NCBI RefSeq assembly: GCF_030272615.1
Contig: NC_081409.1
Span: 244,089,924 to 244,153,923, forward strand
Length of the DNA: 64,000 nt
Direction of reading: 5' to 3'
From: Cryptomeria japonica
Taxonomy: Eukaryota; Streptophyta; Pinopsida; Cupressales; Cupressaceae
The notes beneath the pieces were generated by a model. The model searched no databases and was not told the origin of the DNA. It saw only the letters and a program-made list of their open reading frames with translations. The position numbers and the translations under genes are program-made. Of this stretch, positions 1-11,579 are shown in pieces (position 1 is the stretch's first letter; each line of letters starts with the position of its first letter).

Positions 1-415
1 TCTTGCTAACATAGGCATTAAGGATGTTATTTCTCAGTTCATAATCTTCGGATGTGATCCAAATCTGTTTGCAAGGTAGTGAGCCTTCCCTGGGTTGTAG
101 CCCTTTCTTGTTTTTGAGCAGTGAGCTCTAGGCAGTGTGTCTGAATGCATGTGCATTCCCCATTGTAATACTTCTATACTTCTAACAGAGTATACTTATA
201 TTGTGGGTGTGTTCCCACCTTGTTTTTTCCCTTGATTGGGTAAACCACATCAAAAATCTTGGTGTTATGTGTGTTTATGATGTGTTGTTGATTTATGCTT
301 TCATGTTCAATTATCATATCTGAGATTAAGTTCAAGTTGTGTAGGTTTTTTGTGACAACTAATTCACCCCCCTCCCCCCACTGAGTTTTCTACTAGTATC
401 AAATATATTTTATCA
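1..415 (+). mobile_element. 5' LTR of copia element A (partial)
   Basis: This is the last ~415 bp of a copia LTR whose start lies before the window. It aligns with 25483-25898, the end of A's 3' LTR: both share GGATGTTATTTCTCAGTT, the GTGAGCTCTAGGCAGTGTG-type block, the TTCCCACC...TTTTTCCC block, and a C-rich tract before the end. It ends in TATCA directly before a primer binding site. The 5' target duplication is outside the window, so A's insertion cannot be confirmed at this end. Confidence 0.9.
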
Positions 416-417
416 AT

Positions 418-429
418 TGGTATTAGAGC
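418..429 (+). other. Primer binding site of element A (initiator Met tRNA type)
   Basis: TGGTATTAGAGC lies two bases after the LTR. It differs by one C-to-T change from TGGTATCAGAGC, the complement of the plant initiator Met tRNA 3' end used by most Ty1/copia elements. This fixes the LTR boundary and the + orientation. Confidence 0.9.
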
Positions 430-470
430 AGGTTCCTCTAAAGAAGCTTGACTACTTGAGGTGATCTGGG

Positions 471-1480
471 ATGACAACCTACAAGAAGGATAGTCCAAGA
501 CTTGATGGCACTAACTACTCTCTTTGGAAGAATCGCATGGAATGTCACTTGAGATGCATTGGAGAATCTTACTGGACAATTACCAAAGACAAGTATACCA
601 TTCATCCAAATGGTCCTTCCACTCCGGATGAGATAAAGGAAGCTAAATACAATATTAGGGCTAAGGAAGCATTGTTGAGTGCTTTGACTGATTTTGAGAT
701 GACAAATGTTATGGAACCGAAGAGTGCTCATGAGATCTGCAAGAAGTTGGAAAATTTGTATGAAGGTGACTTCTATGTGAAGATTACCAAGTTGTAGAGC
801 CTTAAGGGTAAATATGAGATGTTGAAGATGAGCGAAGATGAGAATATCACTTCATTCAGAAAGTGAATTAATTTGTGTGCAATATCAGATGTGCTAGTGG
901 AAAATTGGAAGAATTAGAGATTGTTGCTAAAGTGCTCAGATCCTTACTTGCATCATACAAACACAAAGTTGCTGCCATTGAGGAGATCTAGACTGTGACT
1001 AATGTGACTAGGGACATGTTGATTGGTAAGCTTTCAGCCTTTCTAATTAAGTGAGTTTGGTGACTCTCTTCATAAGACAAAATCTGCATTCAAGGCCAAT
1101 GTTTTTGAAAAAGGTAAGCAAAGATATGATTCAGGAGAAATTTATTCAAGGAGGATATCCAGATATGAGAAAAAAATGAAAGAAATTGAAGAAGAAGAGT
1201 GAGAGATTGAGGAGATTGAATCCATTATTGCCAAAAGATTACCCAAAGGAGCCGATAAGTATGAAGGAAAATTGCCTCTTAAATGTTTTTCTTGCAATAA
1301 GATAGGTCATTTTGCCTTAAGGTGTCCGAAAAGAGTTCCTGAGAAAACTTACAAGAATAAATTTCAAAAGAGATGTTATTATACTACTGATGAATCTGAA
1401 AAAGGAAATTTAAGTGATAATGAATGGGTGTTTTTTGCTATCAAGGAAGATGATCCAAAGCCTACTAATTATGCTAGCTG
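471..1480 (+). pseudogene. gag: Copia Gag of element A, degenerate
   Basis: Gag is the capsid and nucleocapsid protein of the retrotransposon particle. The ATG at 471 lies about 40 bp past the primer binding site. The N-terminal motif LDGTNYSLW is typical of copia Gag. The frame stops at 795-797 (TAG) and is further shifted between about 840 and 1270. It resumes with a clear CCHC zinc knuckle (C-F-S-C-N-K-I-G-H-F-A-L-R-C) at about 1284-1326. The order capsid then knuckle then protease is normal for Ty1/copia. No functional product is possible. The closest sequence in the window is the Gag of element C. Confidence 0.92.
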
Positions 1481-2758
1481 CATGAATGTGGAAAGAGTTT
1501 TGGCTGCACAAGTTGAAGAGAAAGATGAATGGGTGATTGAAAACGGATGTTCTCGCCATATGACAGGTGATAAGAATAATTTTGTGAGCTTGGAAAAGTA
1601 TGAAGGTGTCATTGTAAGATTTGATGATGATAAAGATGGTATAATATGTGGTAGAGGTTCCATTTCTCTTGATGGTAAGCATAATATTGATGATGTCTTG
1701 TATGTATAAGATCTAAAGCATAATATTTTGAGTGTTGGACAGATGATTGATAAGGGGTATGATCTGCAATTCAAGAATGACAAGTGTAGAATTTTGAGTG
1801 GTTCTGAAATTGAGATTGCATCAGGTAGAAAGACAAAAGGTAATATCTTTCACTTAAATGTTGTTGGTAAATTTTGGTTGATTGCTCAAATTGAAGAAAG
1901 TTGGTTGTGGCATAAAAGGATGTGTCATTTGAATTTTGATAACATTATCAAGATAAGTTCTACTCAAGCAGTGAGAGATCTTTCTAAGTTGATGAAACCT
2001 ACTAACCCTATATGCAAGGAATGTTAGTTAGGGAAACAAACCAGAGTTATTTTCAAAAGTAAGAAGCATTAAAAATATGGTTGGTATAGAAACAGGTTTG
2101 AAGCTGAAGTATCTGAGATCTGACAAAGATGGTGAATTCACTTTTGGTGAGTTTAATGCATTTTGTGAAGAGCATGGGGTAAAGAGACAGTTGTTTGCTC
2201 CGAGAACTCCTCAGCAGAACGGATTTGTGGAGAGGAAGAACAAAACCATCCAAGAAGTTGCTAGAACCGTGATGTTGGAAGGAAATGTTTTGCATATCTA
2301 CTAGAGAGAAGTTGTGAGTACCGTTGTTTACACTCTCAACCAGATGCATATCAAAGGTGATGCCAGTAAGACTCCTTATGAACTATGGTATGGTCATGAT
2401 CCTACTATTAAATATTTTAAAAATTTTGGAAGTAAATTTTATATCAAGAATAGAGGGATGAAAATCTAGGACAGTTTGATGCTAGATGTGATGAAGGAAT
2501 ATTTATTGGTTATTCTACCAAAAGCAAGGCCTACTAGTGCTATAATAAGAGATTAAGAAAGGTAGTTGAGAGTGCAAATGTCAGGGTTGATGAAGGCAAG
2601 GAAAGATAGACCAAATCCTCTGGATATGATTCAAATGATCAGAATGATAGTTCAGATAAAGGGAAGCAACCTCAAACTCATAACCAAGAGTAGATTATTC
2701 CGGAGGAAGGAACAAGTGTAGTTGTTGAAGAAAGATCACAAGAACTTGAAGTTCAAGA
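1481..2758 (+). pseudogene. pol: Copia protease and integrase of element A, truncated by element B
   Basis: The aspartic protease site should read D-S-G but is E-N-G at about 1540-1548 (context WVIENGCSRHMTGD), so the catalytic Asp is lost. The pre-integrase zinc region (ESWLWHKRMCH, later CKEC) follows at 1900-2030. Near 2068-2080 a deletion removes the stretch holding the first catalytic Asp of integrase; the next recognisable text is RSDKDGEF, then QQNGFVERKNK with the catalytic Glu. Several stops follow (for example 2302 TAG, 2467 TAG). The frame is cut at 2758 by element B; A's continuation is at 10122. The 5-bp caaga at 2754-2758 is repeated at 10117-10121. Confidence 0.92.
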
Positions 2759-3826
2759 TGTTGGTATTATGGATGTGTTTCATTAGTTTTATCATTGATG
2801 TCAACACTTATCCTTCTGGAGATCTATGGTTATGTTGAACTGACACATTGTGTTCACCGGCAAGGTCAGTGACTTATACACAATCACCGGTATATGCTCA
2901 CTGACAGGTTATATGGTTCACCTGCACTGATGATGACTTGTTATCATCTGGAGATCACTTGATTATGTCGAAGACATGGTTTGGATACTTGGTTTTGGTG
3001 TTTTGGTTATTGGTCTAATTGGGTAGACATATTTGTTGTTACCGGCAGATTGGTCTAGGTTATGGACTGGTATGCGTTATCTATTCCAGATCAGCACAAC
3101 ATGTTATGGAGATTATTTATTGATTGGATATTTTTGTAAATGTATTGAGCTGACATGATGCATCACATCAAGACTTATTTGTAATTGATTTAATTAATAA
3201 TATTCTTAGTGAGCTGACCTACACATTTGTTCTTAGGTTTTGTATATATGTAAGATCTCATTTATGAGATAAATGGAGGATATGGTTATGGTATGGTATT
3301 GTAACATGGCATGTGTGAATATTGAAGATCATATGAGCAGACCATAGAGAAGGTTCAAGGAAGTTTTGAAAGTGTTTATCAGAGCTTAACCGATACTGAA
3401 TCCAACATTGGAGATGCTATTTTGAGTAGTACATTATTCTAGGATTTAACCATCCTAGTGTAGTCATTGCGACTCCCATTTGAGTAGTGTGCTCTAGGCG
3501 GTTGACCTTTCTGCATGTGTAGACCCCATTTGTATACACATACTATCTGCAATAGTATCATATGATTGTGGGTAAGGTTTCCCACCGTGGTTTTTCCCTT
3601 TACAGGGTTTCGACATCAAAATCTCAGTGTTATGTGTTGTGATGTTGTTTCTCTTTTTGTTTCATGCATTAAGTTTCGCCAGTATTTATATTAATTGTTA
3701 ATCTGTGAACTGCCATTAAGTTTGGTTCACCAGTATTAAGTATTAAGTTTCATTAAGTTATAATTGGGTTGAAATTCATCGACAACTGATTCACCCCCCT
3801 CTCATTTGTCCTTCTGGTTCCTAACA
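2759..3826 (+). repeat. 5' LTR of element B
   Basis: It is 1068 bp, TGTTGG...CTAACA. A TATA-like TGTATATATG occurs near 3241. The GTGTGCTCTAGGCGGTTG block is at about 3487 and the conserved TTTTTCCC/GGGTTTC block at about 3590-3615. A C-rich tract (CACCCCCCTCTC) is near the 3' end. It is clearly homologous to 8232-8500 plus 9326-10116. Confidence 0.95.
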
Positions 3827-3828
3827 AT

Positions 3829-3840
3829 TGGTATCAGAGC
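3829..3840 (+). other. Primer binding site of element B
   Basis: TGGTATCAGAGC is an exact match to the canonical Ty1/copia site for initiator Met tRNA, two bases after the LTR end. Confidence 0.95.
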
Positions 3841-3883
3841 TCAGTCCTCTTTTTGTAGAAGCCTAATAGCTTGAGGAGGTCCT

Positions 3884-4962
3884 ATGGCAACCAAAATTTT
3901 CAGGAAGGAGAATCTGAAACTTGATGGAACTAACTATGGTATATGGAAGATCAGAATGGAGACACATCCGAATTGCATTGGAAGAGATATATGGGAAGTT
4001 ACAAAGAATGGCTATATTGGTCCTACTACGAATCAACCTAATCCATCAACATTGGGTAAAGATCAAGAGAATGATTGCAAAGCAAGAGAAGCACTTCTGA
4101 GCGTATTATCATATCAGCAAATCATGGGATTATCAGACCGATCTACTGCTAAAGCTATTTGGGATAAATTGGAGACATTGAATGAAAGAGATACCACTAT
4201 CAAAATTGCAAAACTAGAATGTTACAAGTCAGGTATGAAAATTTGAAAATGGAAGAAGATGAAATAATTTATGCTTTTATGGAAAGAGTTAATGAAACTA
4301 TTTTAGGAATACAATGTTGTGGAGGATCCTTAAGTGAAGATGAAATTGTTTCTATAGTTTTAAGATTTTTTCCACCGACATACAAAATGAAAGTAACTTC
4401 TATTAATGAGTTGAGAACAATGCCTAATACATCAGTATCTAGAGATACCTTGGTTGGAAAACTTTCAACATTTGAGCTTGAGAAATTTGGTCTTGTTGCT
4501 ACATTTAAGACTAATTTAGCCTTCAAAGCATCATCATCTGCATCATCATCATCATCATCTAACAAATCTGATTGGAAAGCACTTTATGCAAAAGAAATTG
4601 AAGATATCAGAAGGGAAAATGAAGAACTGGAAGAACTTGAAGCACTATTTGCAAGGAAAATCCCTAAAGGTCCAGTTGGAAGTAAGTATGAAGGTAAAGC
4701 GTCATTTAAATGTTTTAATTGCAATAAAGTTGGTCATATAGCATCTAGATGTCCTGATAGACATGCAATATTGAGAGAGGAAGCTAAAATAACATATAAG
4801 CCTAACCCCGAATATCAGAGATACAGATTTAAGAAGAACATACATAAATATTGGTACTATGTTGATGAAGGAATTACAGATGAAGAACCGGTAGACAATG
4901 GATGGGCATTTGTTGCAATAAAAGAAGATCAACCGACACCTACTGTTCCACCGGTAAAGTAG
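3884..4962 (+). pseudogene. gag: Copia Gag of element B (one frameshift)
   Basis: The ATG at 3884 opens a frame with the copia capsid motif LDGTNYGIW. The frame shifts near 4219-4246 and runs on to a TAG at 4960-4962. A serine-rich run comes from a TCA/TCT microsatellite at about 4529-4560. The CCHC knuckle (CFNCNKVGHIASRC) is at about 4711-4752. In an active element this frame would run into protease; here the TAG separates them. It is the longest Gag preserved in the three copia elements. Confidence 0.93.
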
Positions 4963-6420
4963 GCCCTAGCAGCTAAAATTGAAGAGAAAGATGAATGGAT
5001 CATAGATTCTAGATGTTCACTTCATATGACTGGTGATAAAAGTAAATTCTTATCTTTTCAGGAATATAATGGAGGTCTAGTAAGATTTGGTGATGATAAA
5101 GCTTGTTTAATCAAAGGAAAAGGCACTTTATCTTTGGATGGTAAGCACAATACTGAAAATGTTTATTATGTTGAAGGTTTGAAGCATAATCTTTTGAGTG
5201 TTGGTCAATTAGTTGAAAAGGGATTTCAATTACAGTTCGAGAATGAAAAATGCAAAATCAGAAACAAAACTGGATTGGAGATTGCAACTGGTAATCAGAC
5301 TAAAGGTAATAGCTTTCATTTGAACAATAGTGATAAGACATGCTTGATTGCACATATTGATGAAAGTTGGTTATGGCATAAGAGACTCTGTCATGTAAAT
5401 TTTGATTGCATTGTGAAAATCAGTTCAATTAAAGCAGTAAGGGATTTACCTAAGATTGTGAAACCTCATAATTCGGTATGTAAGGAATGTCATATGGGAA
5501 AGCAAGTTAGAACAGCCTTTAAGCGTATTTATGAGAAATCCAATAATGTTCTTAATTTAAATCATACTGACTTGTGTGGTCTGGCAAGAACAAGAAGTCT
5601 ACAGGGAGATAGATATTTTATGCTAATTATTGATGATCATTCTAGAATGTGTTGGGTTACTTTTCTCAGGGAGAAATCAAAGGCTTTTGGAAAATTCAAG
5701 TTATTCAAGGGAATGGTAGAGAATGGAACCGGTAAGAAAATCAAATGTTTGAGATCTGATCAAGGAGGAGAATTTACATCTAAGGAATTTAATACATTTT
5801 GTGAAGTGAATGGAATCAAAAGACAACTATCAGCACCTCAGACACATCAGCAAAATGGAATTGTAGAAAGGAAGAACAAAACTATTCTGGAAGAAGCTAA
5901 AAGCATGATATTAGAAGCAAATTTACCTCATGTGTATTGGAGAGAAGTAGTGAATACAATAGTTTACACTTTCAACAGATTTCACATCAAAGGTGAAACC
6001 AGTAAGACCCCTTATGAACTATCGTTTGGTAATACTCCTACTCTTAAATACTTCAGAATATTTGGAAGCAAATGCTATATTAGGAGAGATGAGTATGTTG
6101 GCAAATTTGATCCTAGAAGTGATGAAGGAATATTTCTTCGTTATTCATCTAAGAGCAAGGCATATAAATGTTTTAATAAAAGATTGCAGAAGATCATTGA
6201 GAGTGCTAATGTGAAGATAGATGAACACTTTAGAGGAAATTCAAGGTCTGTGGATTCTGAAAGGACAGTTGAGATGATCATAAATGAACCAATACAGAGT
6301 GCACCGGTACAAAATGTGGATCTAGTCACATCAGCATCATCAGAGAATTCCACAGTGACTAAAGAACAACAACATGTGAATAAACCCAGGTATGTAAGAC
6401 TGAAACACTCAGAAAGTTAG
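4963..6420 (+). pseudogene. pol: Copia protease and integrase of element B
   Basis: The frame is open from 4963 to a TAG at 6418-6420. The protease site is at about 5008: D-S-R in place of D-S-G, a Gly-to-Arg change by a G-to-A transition that would disable the enzyme. The GAG pre-integrase HHCC region (WLWHKRLCH ... CKECHMGK) is at 5368-5502. The integrase core has D (NHTDLCG, about 5567), D (RSDQGGEF, about 5755) and E (QQNGIVERKNKT, about 5850-5880). The C-terminal GKFDPRSDEGIFLRYS block is at about 6101-6150. The integrase catalytic triad appears present. The TAG at 6418 falls where element A has a Gln codon. Confidence 0.94.
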
Positions 6421-8034
6421 ATAATTGGGAATAAGTATCAAGGTGTTATGACAAGAGGAAGACTGGAAAATGAAGAGGTATGCTTAATTTCTCAAATTGA
6501 ACCAGCATCTGTTATTGAAGCATGTCAAGATAAACATTGGATAAAAGCAATGGAAGATGAATTAGAACAAATTGAAAAGAACAATACATGGACATTAGTT
6601 CCCCGGCCTAAAGACAAAAATGTAATTGGAACTAAATGGGTATTTAGAAATAGACTTAATGAAGATGGTGAGGTAATCAAGAACAAAGCAAGATTAGTTT
6701 GTAAAGGATATTCACAGAAGGAGGGAATTGATTATAATGAAACCTTTGCACCGGTAGCTAGAATTGAGGCAGTTAGATAATTTCTTGCATTTGTAGCGCA
6801 TAAGAACTATAAAGTATATCAGATGGATGTAAAATGTGCATTTCTAAATGGTGATCTTGAAGAGGAAGTTTACATTGAATAGCCTGATGGATTTTCATTA
6901 ACAAATGATAAAGATATGGTTTGCAAATTAAGGAAAGCTTTGTATGGATTGAAGCAAGCTTCTAGAGCTTGGTATGCTAGATTGGACAAATATCTTTTGA
7001 AGCTTGGTTACACTAAAGGTAATGCTGACAACAACTTATATGACAAAGTGACTAATGATGACCTCTTGGTTATTGAAGTTTTTGTTGATGATATCATTTT
7101 TGGAGGAGAAGATGGATTGTGTAAGGACTTTGCTAACAAGATGCAAGAAGAATTTGAAATGTCTATGATTGGGGAGATAAAATTCTTTTTAGGATTGCAG
7201 ATTTCACAAACTGATAAAGGTATATTCATATGTCAAACAAAATACTTGAAGGAACTATTAAAGAAATTTGGTATGGAAATCTCTAAATCGGTAAGTACTC
7301 CTATGACTACAACTGATAAATTAACATTGAAGGACAATTCAACTCCTGTTAATCCGACAAGATACAAATCTATGATTGGAGGCTTATTGTGTTTGACATA
7401 AACAAGACCTGATATAATGAATGCAGTATGTATTGTTTCAAGATTTCAGAGTAATCCTGAAGAAAATCATGAATCAACAGTAAAAAGGATTTTCCGGTAT
7501 CTACAAGGCACAACAAATCTTGGTTTATGGTATCCTAAAGATGAAAATTTTGATTTATGTGCATACACCGATGCAAATTGGGCAGGAGATGTAGATGATA
7601 GAAAGAGTACCACTGGCGGAGCATTATTTCTTGGTAGCAGATTGATTTCATGGTTAAGAAAGAAGCAGAGTTGTACATCATTATCAACAGCAGAATCAGA
7701 ATATGTTGCAACAACAACTAATTGTACTCAGGTATTATGGATTAAGCAAATGTTGAAGGATATAAAGGTAAAATGCAAAGAACCTATAATCATTTATTGT
7801 GACAATTCAACAACAATTGATATATCAAAGAATCTGGTATTTCACTCTAAGACTAAGCATGTTTCTATCAAGTATAATTTTCTAAAAGAGAATGTTGAAG
7901 CAAAAGAAGTAAGATTGGTTTATGTGAATACTAAAGAGTAGATTGCAGATATCTTTACAAAGCCTTTTCCTAAGGAAACCTTTGAATATCTCAGAGAACA
8001 GCTTGGTGTAATACCCTCACCAACAACGAATTAG
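6421..8034 (+). pseudogene. pol: Copia reverse transcriptase and RNase H of element B
   Basis: This continues the same frame as integrase. RT blocks: [20 protein letters not shown] (about 6580), KALYGLKQASRAWY (about 6937) and the catalytic FVDDIIFGG at about 7081. RNase H shows AYTDANWAGDVDDRKSTTGG (about 7561) and LSTAESEYVA (about 7681). Stops at 6778 (TAA), 6880 (TAG), 7399 (TAA) and 7939 (TAG) break it; most sit where sister copies have glutamine. The natural stop is TAG 8032-8034, after LGVIPSPTTN. Confidence 0.95.
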
Positions 8035-8214
8035 ATGATTGCATATTGGCATCAAACTGGCAGAAACTAACATAGGAATCTCTTTTTCCGGCTTTGATGG
8101 AGGAGAGCTACTTCTCAGGGGGAGTAGATGGTTGTATGTTTTGGTATTTTATTTTTAATTGCTTTGGCATTCTGTTTTGGCGCTTAGATGTTTTTTCATC
8201 TAGTGTTGCCATCA

Positions 8215-8231
8215 ATGCCAAAGGGGGATAT
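8215..8231 (+). other. Polypurine tract of element B
   Basis: CCAAAGGGGGATAT directly precedes the 3' LTR. The same tract (CCAAAGGGGGAGAT) precedes the 3' LTRs of A and C, and its reverse complement follows the LTR of F. Confidence 0.9.
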
Positions 8232-10116
8232 TGTTGGTATTATGGATGTGTTGCATTATATTTTTCATTGATGTCAACACTTGTCCTTCTAGAGATCTAT
8301 GGTAATGTTGAACCGGCACATTGTGTTCACCGGCAATGTAGGCGACTTATGCACAGTCACCGGTATATGCTCACCGACAGGTTATATGGTTCACCGACAC
8401 TGATGATGACTTATTATCATTTGGAGATCACTTGATTGTGTCAAAGACATGGTTTGGATACTTGGTTTTGGTTATTGGTCTAATCGGGTTGACATATTTG
8501 TGTTGGCATATGCACACTCCAATGAGACATTGTAGGTGATTGAAGGTTTTTTCATTGATGGCAACCTTACAATCCTATGGCACTGACAAGGCATTACACT
8601 GGCACTAGTAAGATCAAACTCTACACCGGCACTCAGACCACCGACACCAGCAGAGAAAGGAAGCATACCGACACAGAGGCCGACAGGATTTTTGTTATAT
8701 TATATTTTGTTTATTATTGTAAAATGTTTGTAAGCCAACTTGGCGTAATTGTAAAATGACTCTTATATAAGAGAGATCATTGTAGAACATTTGTAAGCAA
8801 GAAAGTAAGATAGTGGAATATATTAGGCGAAATAAGGCAGACCTATTATGCAAATTATAGGTTAAGGGTTTATGTAAGAAGCAGAGCAGAAACCGGTACT
8901 GGATCTGGCATTATAGATGCTATTCTGAAGTAGTACAAGATACTGGATTTATATAATCCATCATTGTAAGTCAGTGAGACTTCCCATTTTGTATTTGAGC
9001 AGTGAGCTCTAGGTAGTTGGCCTTCCTGCATGTGCAGGCTCCTCTTGTAGAAGTAATATTCTCTTATTGGCCAGTAAGTGAATATTGTGGGTCAAAAATC
9101 CCACCGAGGTTTTTCCCACACCGGGTTTCCTCATTAAATCCTTGGGTCATGGTGTGCTTTTCATGTGGATGCTTTTAATTCTATTTATTGTATTATTTCT
9201 TGTATACCAGTACACTGTTATAATATGTTCTACATGTTTTAAGTTAAGAAATTCAATTCACCAGTTAGATACTGATTCACCTCCCCCCCCCCCCTCTCAG
9301 TATCTGTGGGAATCCTAAAAATTTGTTGTTACCGACATATTGGTCTAGGTTATGGACCGACATGCGTTATCTATTCTAGATTAGCACATCACGTAATGGA
9401 GATAATTTCTTGATTGGATATTGTTGTAATTGTATTGAGCCGACATGATGCATCACTTCATTACTTATTTGTAATTGATTTAATTGTAAATATTTTTACT
9501 GAGTCGACCTACACATTTGGTCTAGGTTTTGTATATATGTAAAATCTCATTTATGAGATAAACGAAGGATATGGTTATGGTATGGTATTGTAACATGGTA
9601 TGTGCGAATATTGAAGATCATATGAGAAGACCATAGAGAAGGTTCAAGGAAGGTTTGAAGGTGTTTATCAGAGCTTAACCGGTACTGAATCTAGCATTGG
9701 AGATGCTATTTTGAGCAGTACATTATTCTAGGATTTAACCATCCTACTGTAGTCATTGTGACTCCCATTTGATAAATGTGCTCTAGGCGATTGGCCTTTC
9801 TGTATGTGTAGACCCCATTTGTATACACATACTATCTGCAGTAGTATCATCTAATTGTGGGTAAGGTTTCCCACTGTGTTTTTTCCCCTCACAGGGTTTC
9901 CACGTCAAAATCTTTGTGTTATGTGTTGTGATGTTGTTTCTATTTCTGTTTCATGCATTAAGTTTCACCGATATTGATATTAACTGTTAATCTGTTAACC
10001 GACATTAAGTTTGGTTCACCGGTATAAAGTATTAAGTTTGATTAAGTTATAATTGGGTTGAAACTAATTGACAACTGATTCACCCTCCCTCTTAGTTGTC
10101 CTTCCATTTCCTAACA
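8232..10116 (+). repeat. 3' LTR of element B, interrupted by a solo LTR
   Basis: LTR sequence matching 2759-3826 is found at 8232-8500 and 9326-10116, about 1060 bp in total. The break carries an 820-bp insertion with the 5-bp duplication atttg. It ends CTAACA, followed by the B target duplication. Confidence 0.95.
8501..9320 (+). mobile_element. Solo copia LTR inside B's 3' LTR
   Basis: It starts TGTTGGCATATG and ends AATCCTAAAA (terminal CA decayed to AA). It is flanked by atttg at 8496-8500 and 9321-9325; removing it restores the sequence seen in B's 5' LTR near 3022-3040. It resembles the LTR of element D (52182-52902): both share ACCGGTACTG, GTAAGTCAGTGAGACTTCC and GTTGGCCTTC blocks. 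No internal region remains, so it is the product of LTR-LTR recombination. This is the youngest layer at this site. Confidence 0.94.
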
Positions 10117-10121
10117 CAAGA

Positions 10122-10814
10122 AAATCCTAAAACTCTCATGTATGTAAGGTTGAATCATTTTGAAAATCAAATTATAAGAGATAGAAATAAAGGTGTTCAA
10201 ATAAGAAGAAGAGTTGTTGAAGATCAAGTTGAATATTATTTGATTTCAAAGATTCAACCTAATGGTGTGAATGAAGCATGTAAAGATGAACATTGGTTAA
10301 AAGCAATGAAAGAAGAATTGAATCAGATTGAAAAGAATAATACATGGGATCTTATTTCCAGACCTAAGGACAGAAATATAATTGTAACCAAACGGGTCTT
10401 TTAGAATAAATTGAATGAGCAAGGTGAAGTTGTTAGAAACAAAGACAAACTTTTTTGTAAAGGATATTCACAAATGGAAGGAATTGATTTTGAAGAGACT
10501 TTTTCTCTTGTGGCAAGGATTGAAGCTATAAGATTGTTTCTTGCTTATGTTGCTTACAAGGATTTCAAAGTCTATAAAATGGATGTCAAGTGAGCATTTC
10601 TAAATGGTGAATTGGAAGAAGAGGTGTACATTGAACAACCAGATAGATTTCAATTGTCTGATTAAGGTGATATGGTTTGCTAGATGAAGAAAGTATTGTA
10701 TGGATTCAAGCAATCCCCAAGAGCATGGTATGCCAGATTGGATAAGTATTTGTTGAAGCTAGGATTAAACAAAGGTACTGTTGATAGTAATCTATACTTT
10801 AATATTGATAATGA
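10122..10814 (+). pseudogene. pol: Element A: start of reverse transcriptase
   Basis: This continues A's pol after element B. It begins in the linker before RT and runs through [27 protein letters not shown] and the [20 protein letters not shown] block at about 10699-10760. Stops at 10402 (TAG), 10591 (TGA), 10663 (TAA) and 10681 (TAG) lie in an otherwise single frame. It is cut at 10814 by the DNA transposon, just before the catalytic FVDD block, which reappears at 23017 beyond the insertion. Confidence 0.94.
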
Positions 10815-10837
10815 GGGTATGTGCAAGCTAATGAGTC
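10815..10837 (+). repeat. Left terminal inverted repeat
   Basis: GGGTATGTGCAAGCTAATG then AGTC. It pairs with the right end with 5 mismatches in 23. The deletion copy at 63370 has the same start (GGGCAAGTGCAAGGCAATG), which independently confirms the left boundary. Confidence 0.9.
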
Positions 10838-10869
10838 ACAAATTCACGGAAGTCTGTGCGTTGGAAAAT

Positions 10870-10985
10870 GCATTCCACAAAACGGGCCCCCATTTTCAAA
10901 AAATGGGGGCCCGTTCTAAAAAAATGGGGGCCCGTTAATGGTTCGGCCTCCCGAGCCGAAAGGTGGCGGGGGGTCGAAGCTAAAT
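10870..10985. repeat. GGGCCC-rich subterminal palindromes, left
   Basis: Alternating AACGGGCCCCCATTTT and its inverse AAAATGGGGGCCCGTT occur three or more times, then a GGCTC/GAGCC hairpin (CGGCCTCCCGAGCCG) and GGTGGCGGGGGGTCGAAG. This GC-rich block stands out in AT-rich DNA. Similar blocks occur near the right end (22008-22110) and in the copy at 63430-63660. Subterminal repeats of this sort are often transposase binding sites (inference). Confidence 0.8.
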
Positions 10986-11579
10986 AAAATGGGCCCCCGT
11001 TTTTAAATTCTATTTTTATCGTTTTTTTGGGCAAATTTTTCATTTTCACTGTGACAGTGAATTGACAAGAGGAGATCAAAAATGGGCCCCCATGCTGTGG
11101 TTTCCATTTCAAGCCTCCACCACTATCCCAGGTACACATTCAGTCATCTATTTTCACATTTCATAATTTTCTTGTATATTTTTCTTGTTTTTTTGTGTAT
11201 TATTTAGTTTTTTTTGTATTATTTTAGTTTTTTTTTATAGTAGCCTATAAATAAATTATTTTTTATATTTGTAAATTCTTGATTTTGATCTAAAATATTT
11301 TTGAACAGTTAACCCTAAACCCTAACCAACAAATTTAGAAATCAAAACCAAACCTAGATAATTAACAAAACGAAATCGACACAAAGAAAAAAACTAAAAT
11401 GAAATGGAAACAAAAACAAAAACATTTGAAAAGGAAATCGAAATAAAACCGAACATATGTACCTAAATTGTTCTTAATCCTCATTAGGCAATACACAAGT
11501 TACCACTAAATTAGTATAACCTTAAAAGTAATTAACATTACTCTTCAAATTTTAGATATCAAAGTTTAGGCTTAGGTTT
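10986..11579. other. Left internal region of the transposon, no gene seen
   Basis: It contains one more GGGCCCCCG-type motif at about 10990-11000 and another near 11083-11095, then AT-rich DNA with long T runs. No coding signal is seen. Confidence 0.6.

Larger units (their letters stand above)
2759..10116 (+). mobile_element. Copia element B, full length, inserted in element A
   Basis: This is a complete LTR retrotransposon. The 5' LTR is 2759-3826 and the 3' LTR 8232-10116; both start TGTTGGTATTATGG and end CTAACA. It is flanked by caaga (2754-2758 and 10117-10121), and A's pol reading frame continues on the right side, which proves insertion into A. The element spans 7358 bp, or about 6.53 kb once the solo LTR in its 3' LTR is removed. 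Its internal order is Gag-PR-IN-RT-RH, which defines Ty1/copia. The coding region is broken by one early frameshift and several stops, so it is non-autonomous today. Confidence 0.96.

Noticed and set aside
11308-11335. Telomere-like CCCTAAACCCTAACC
   Set aside because: Only about two to three units, in AT-rich DNA; too short for an interstitial telomere claim.
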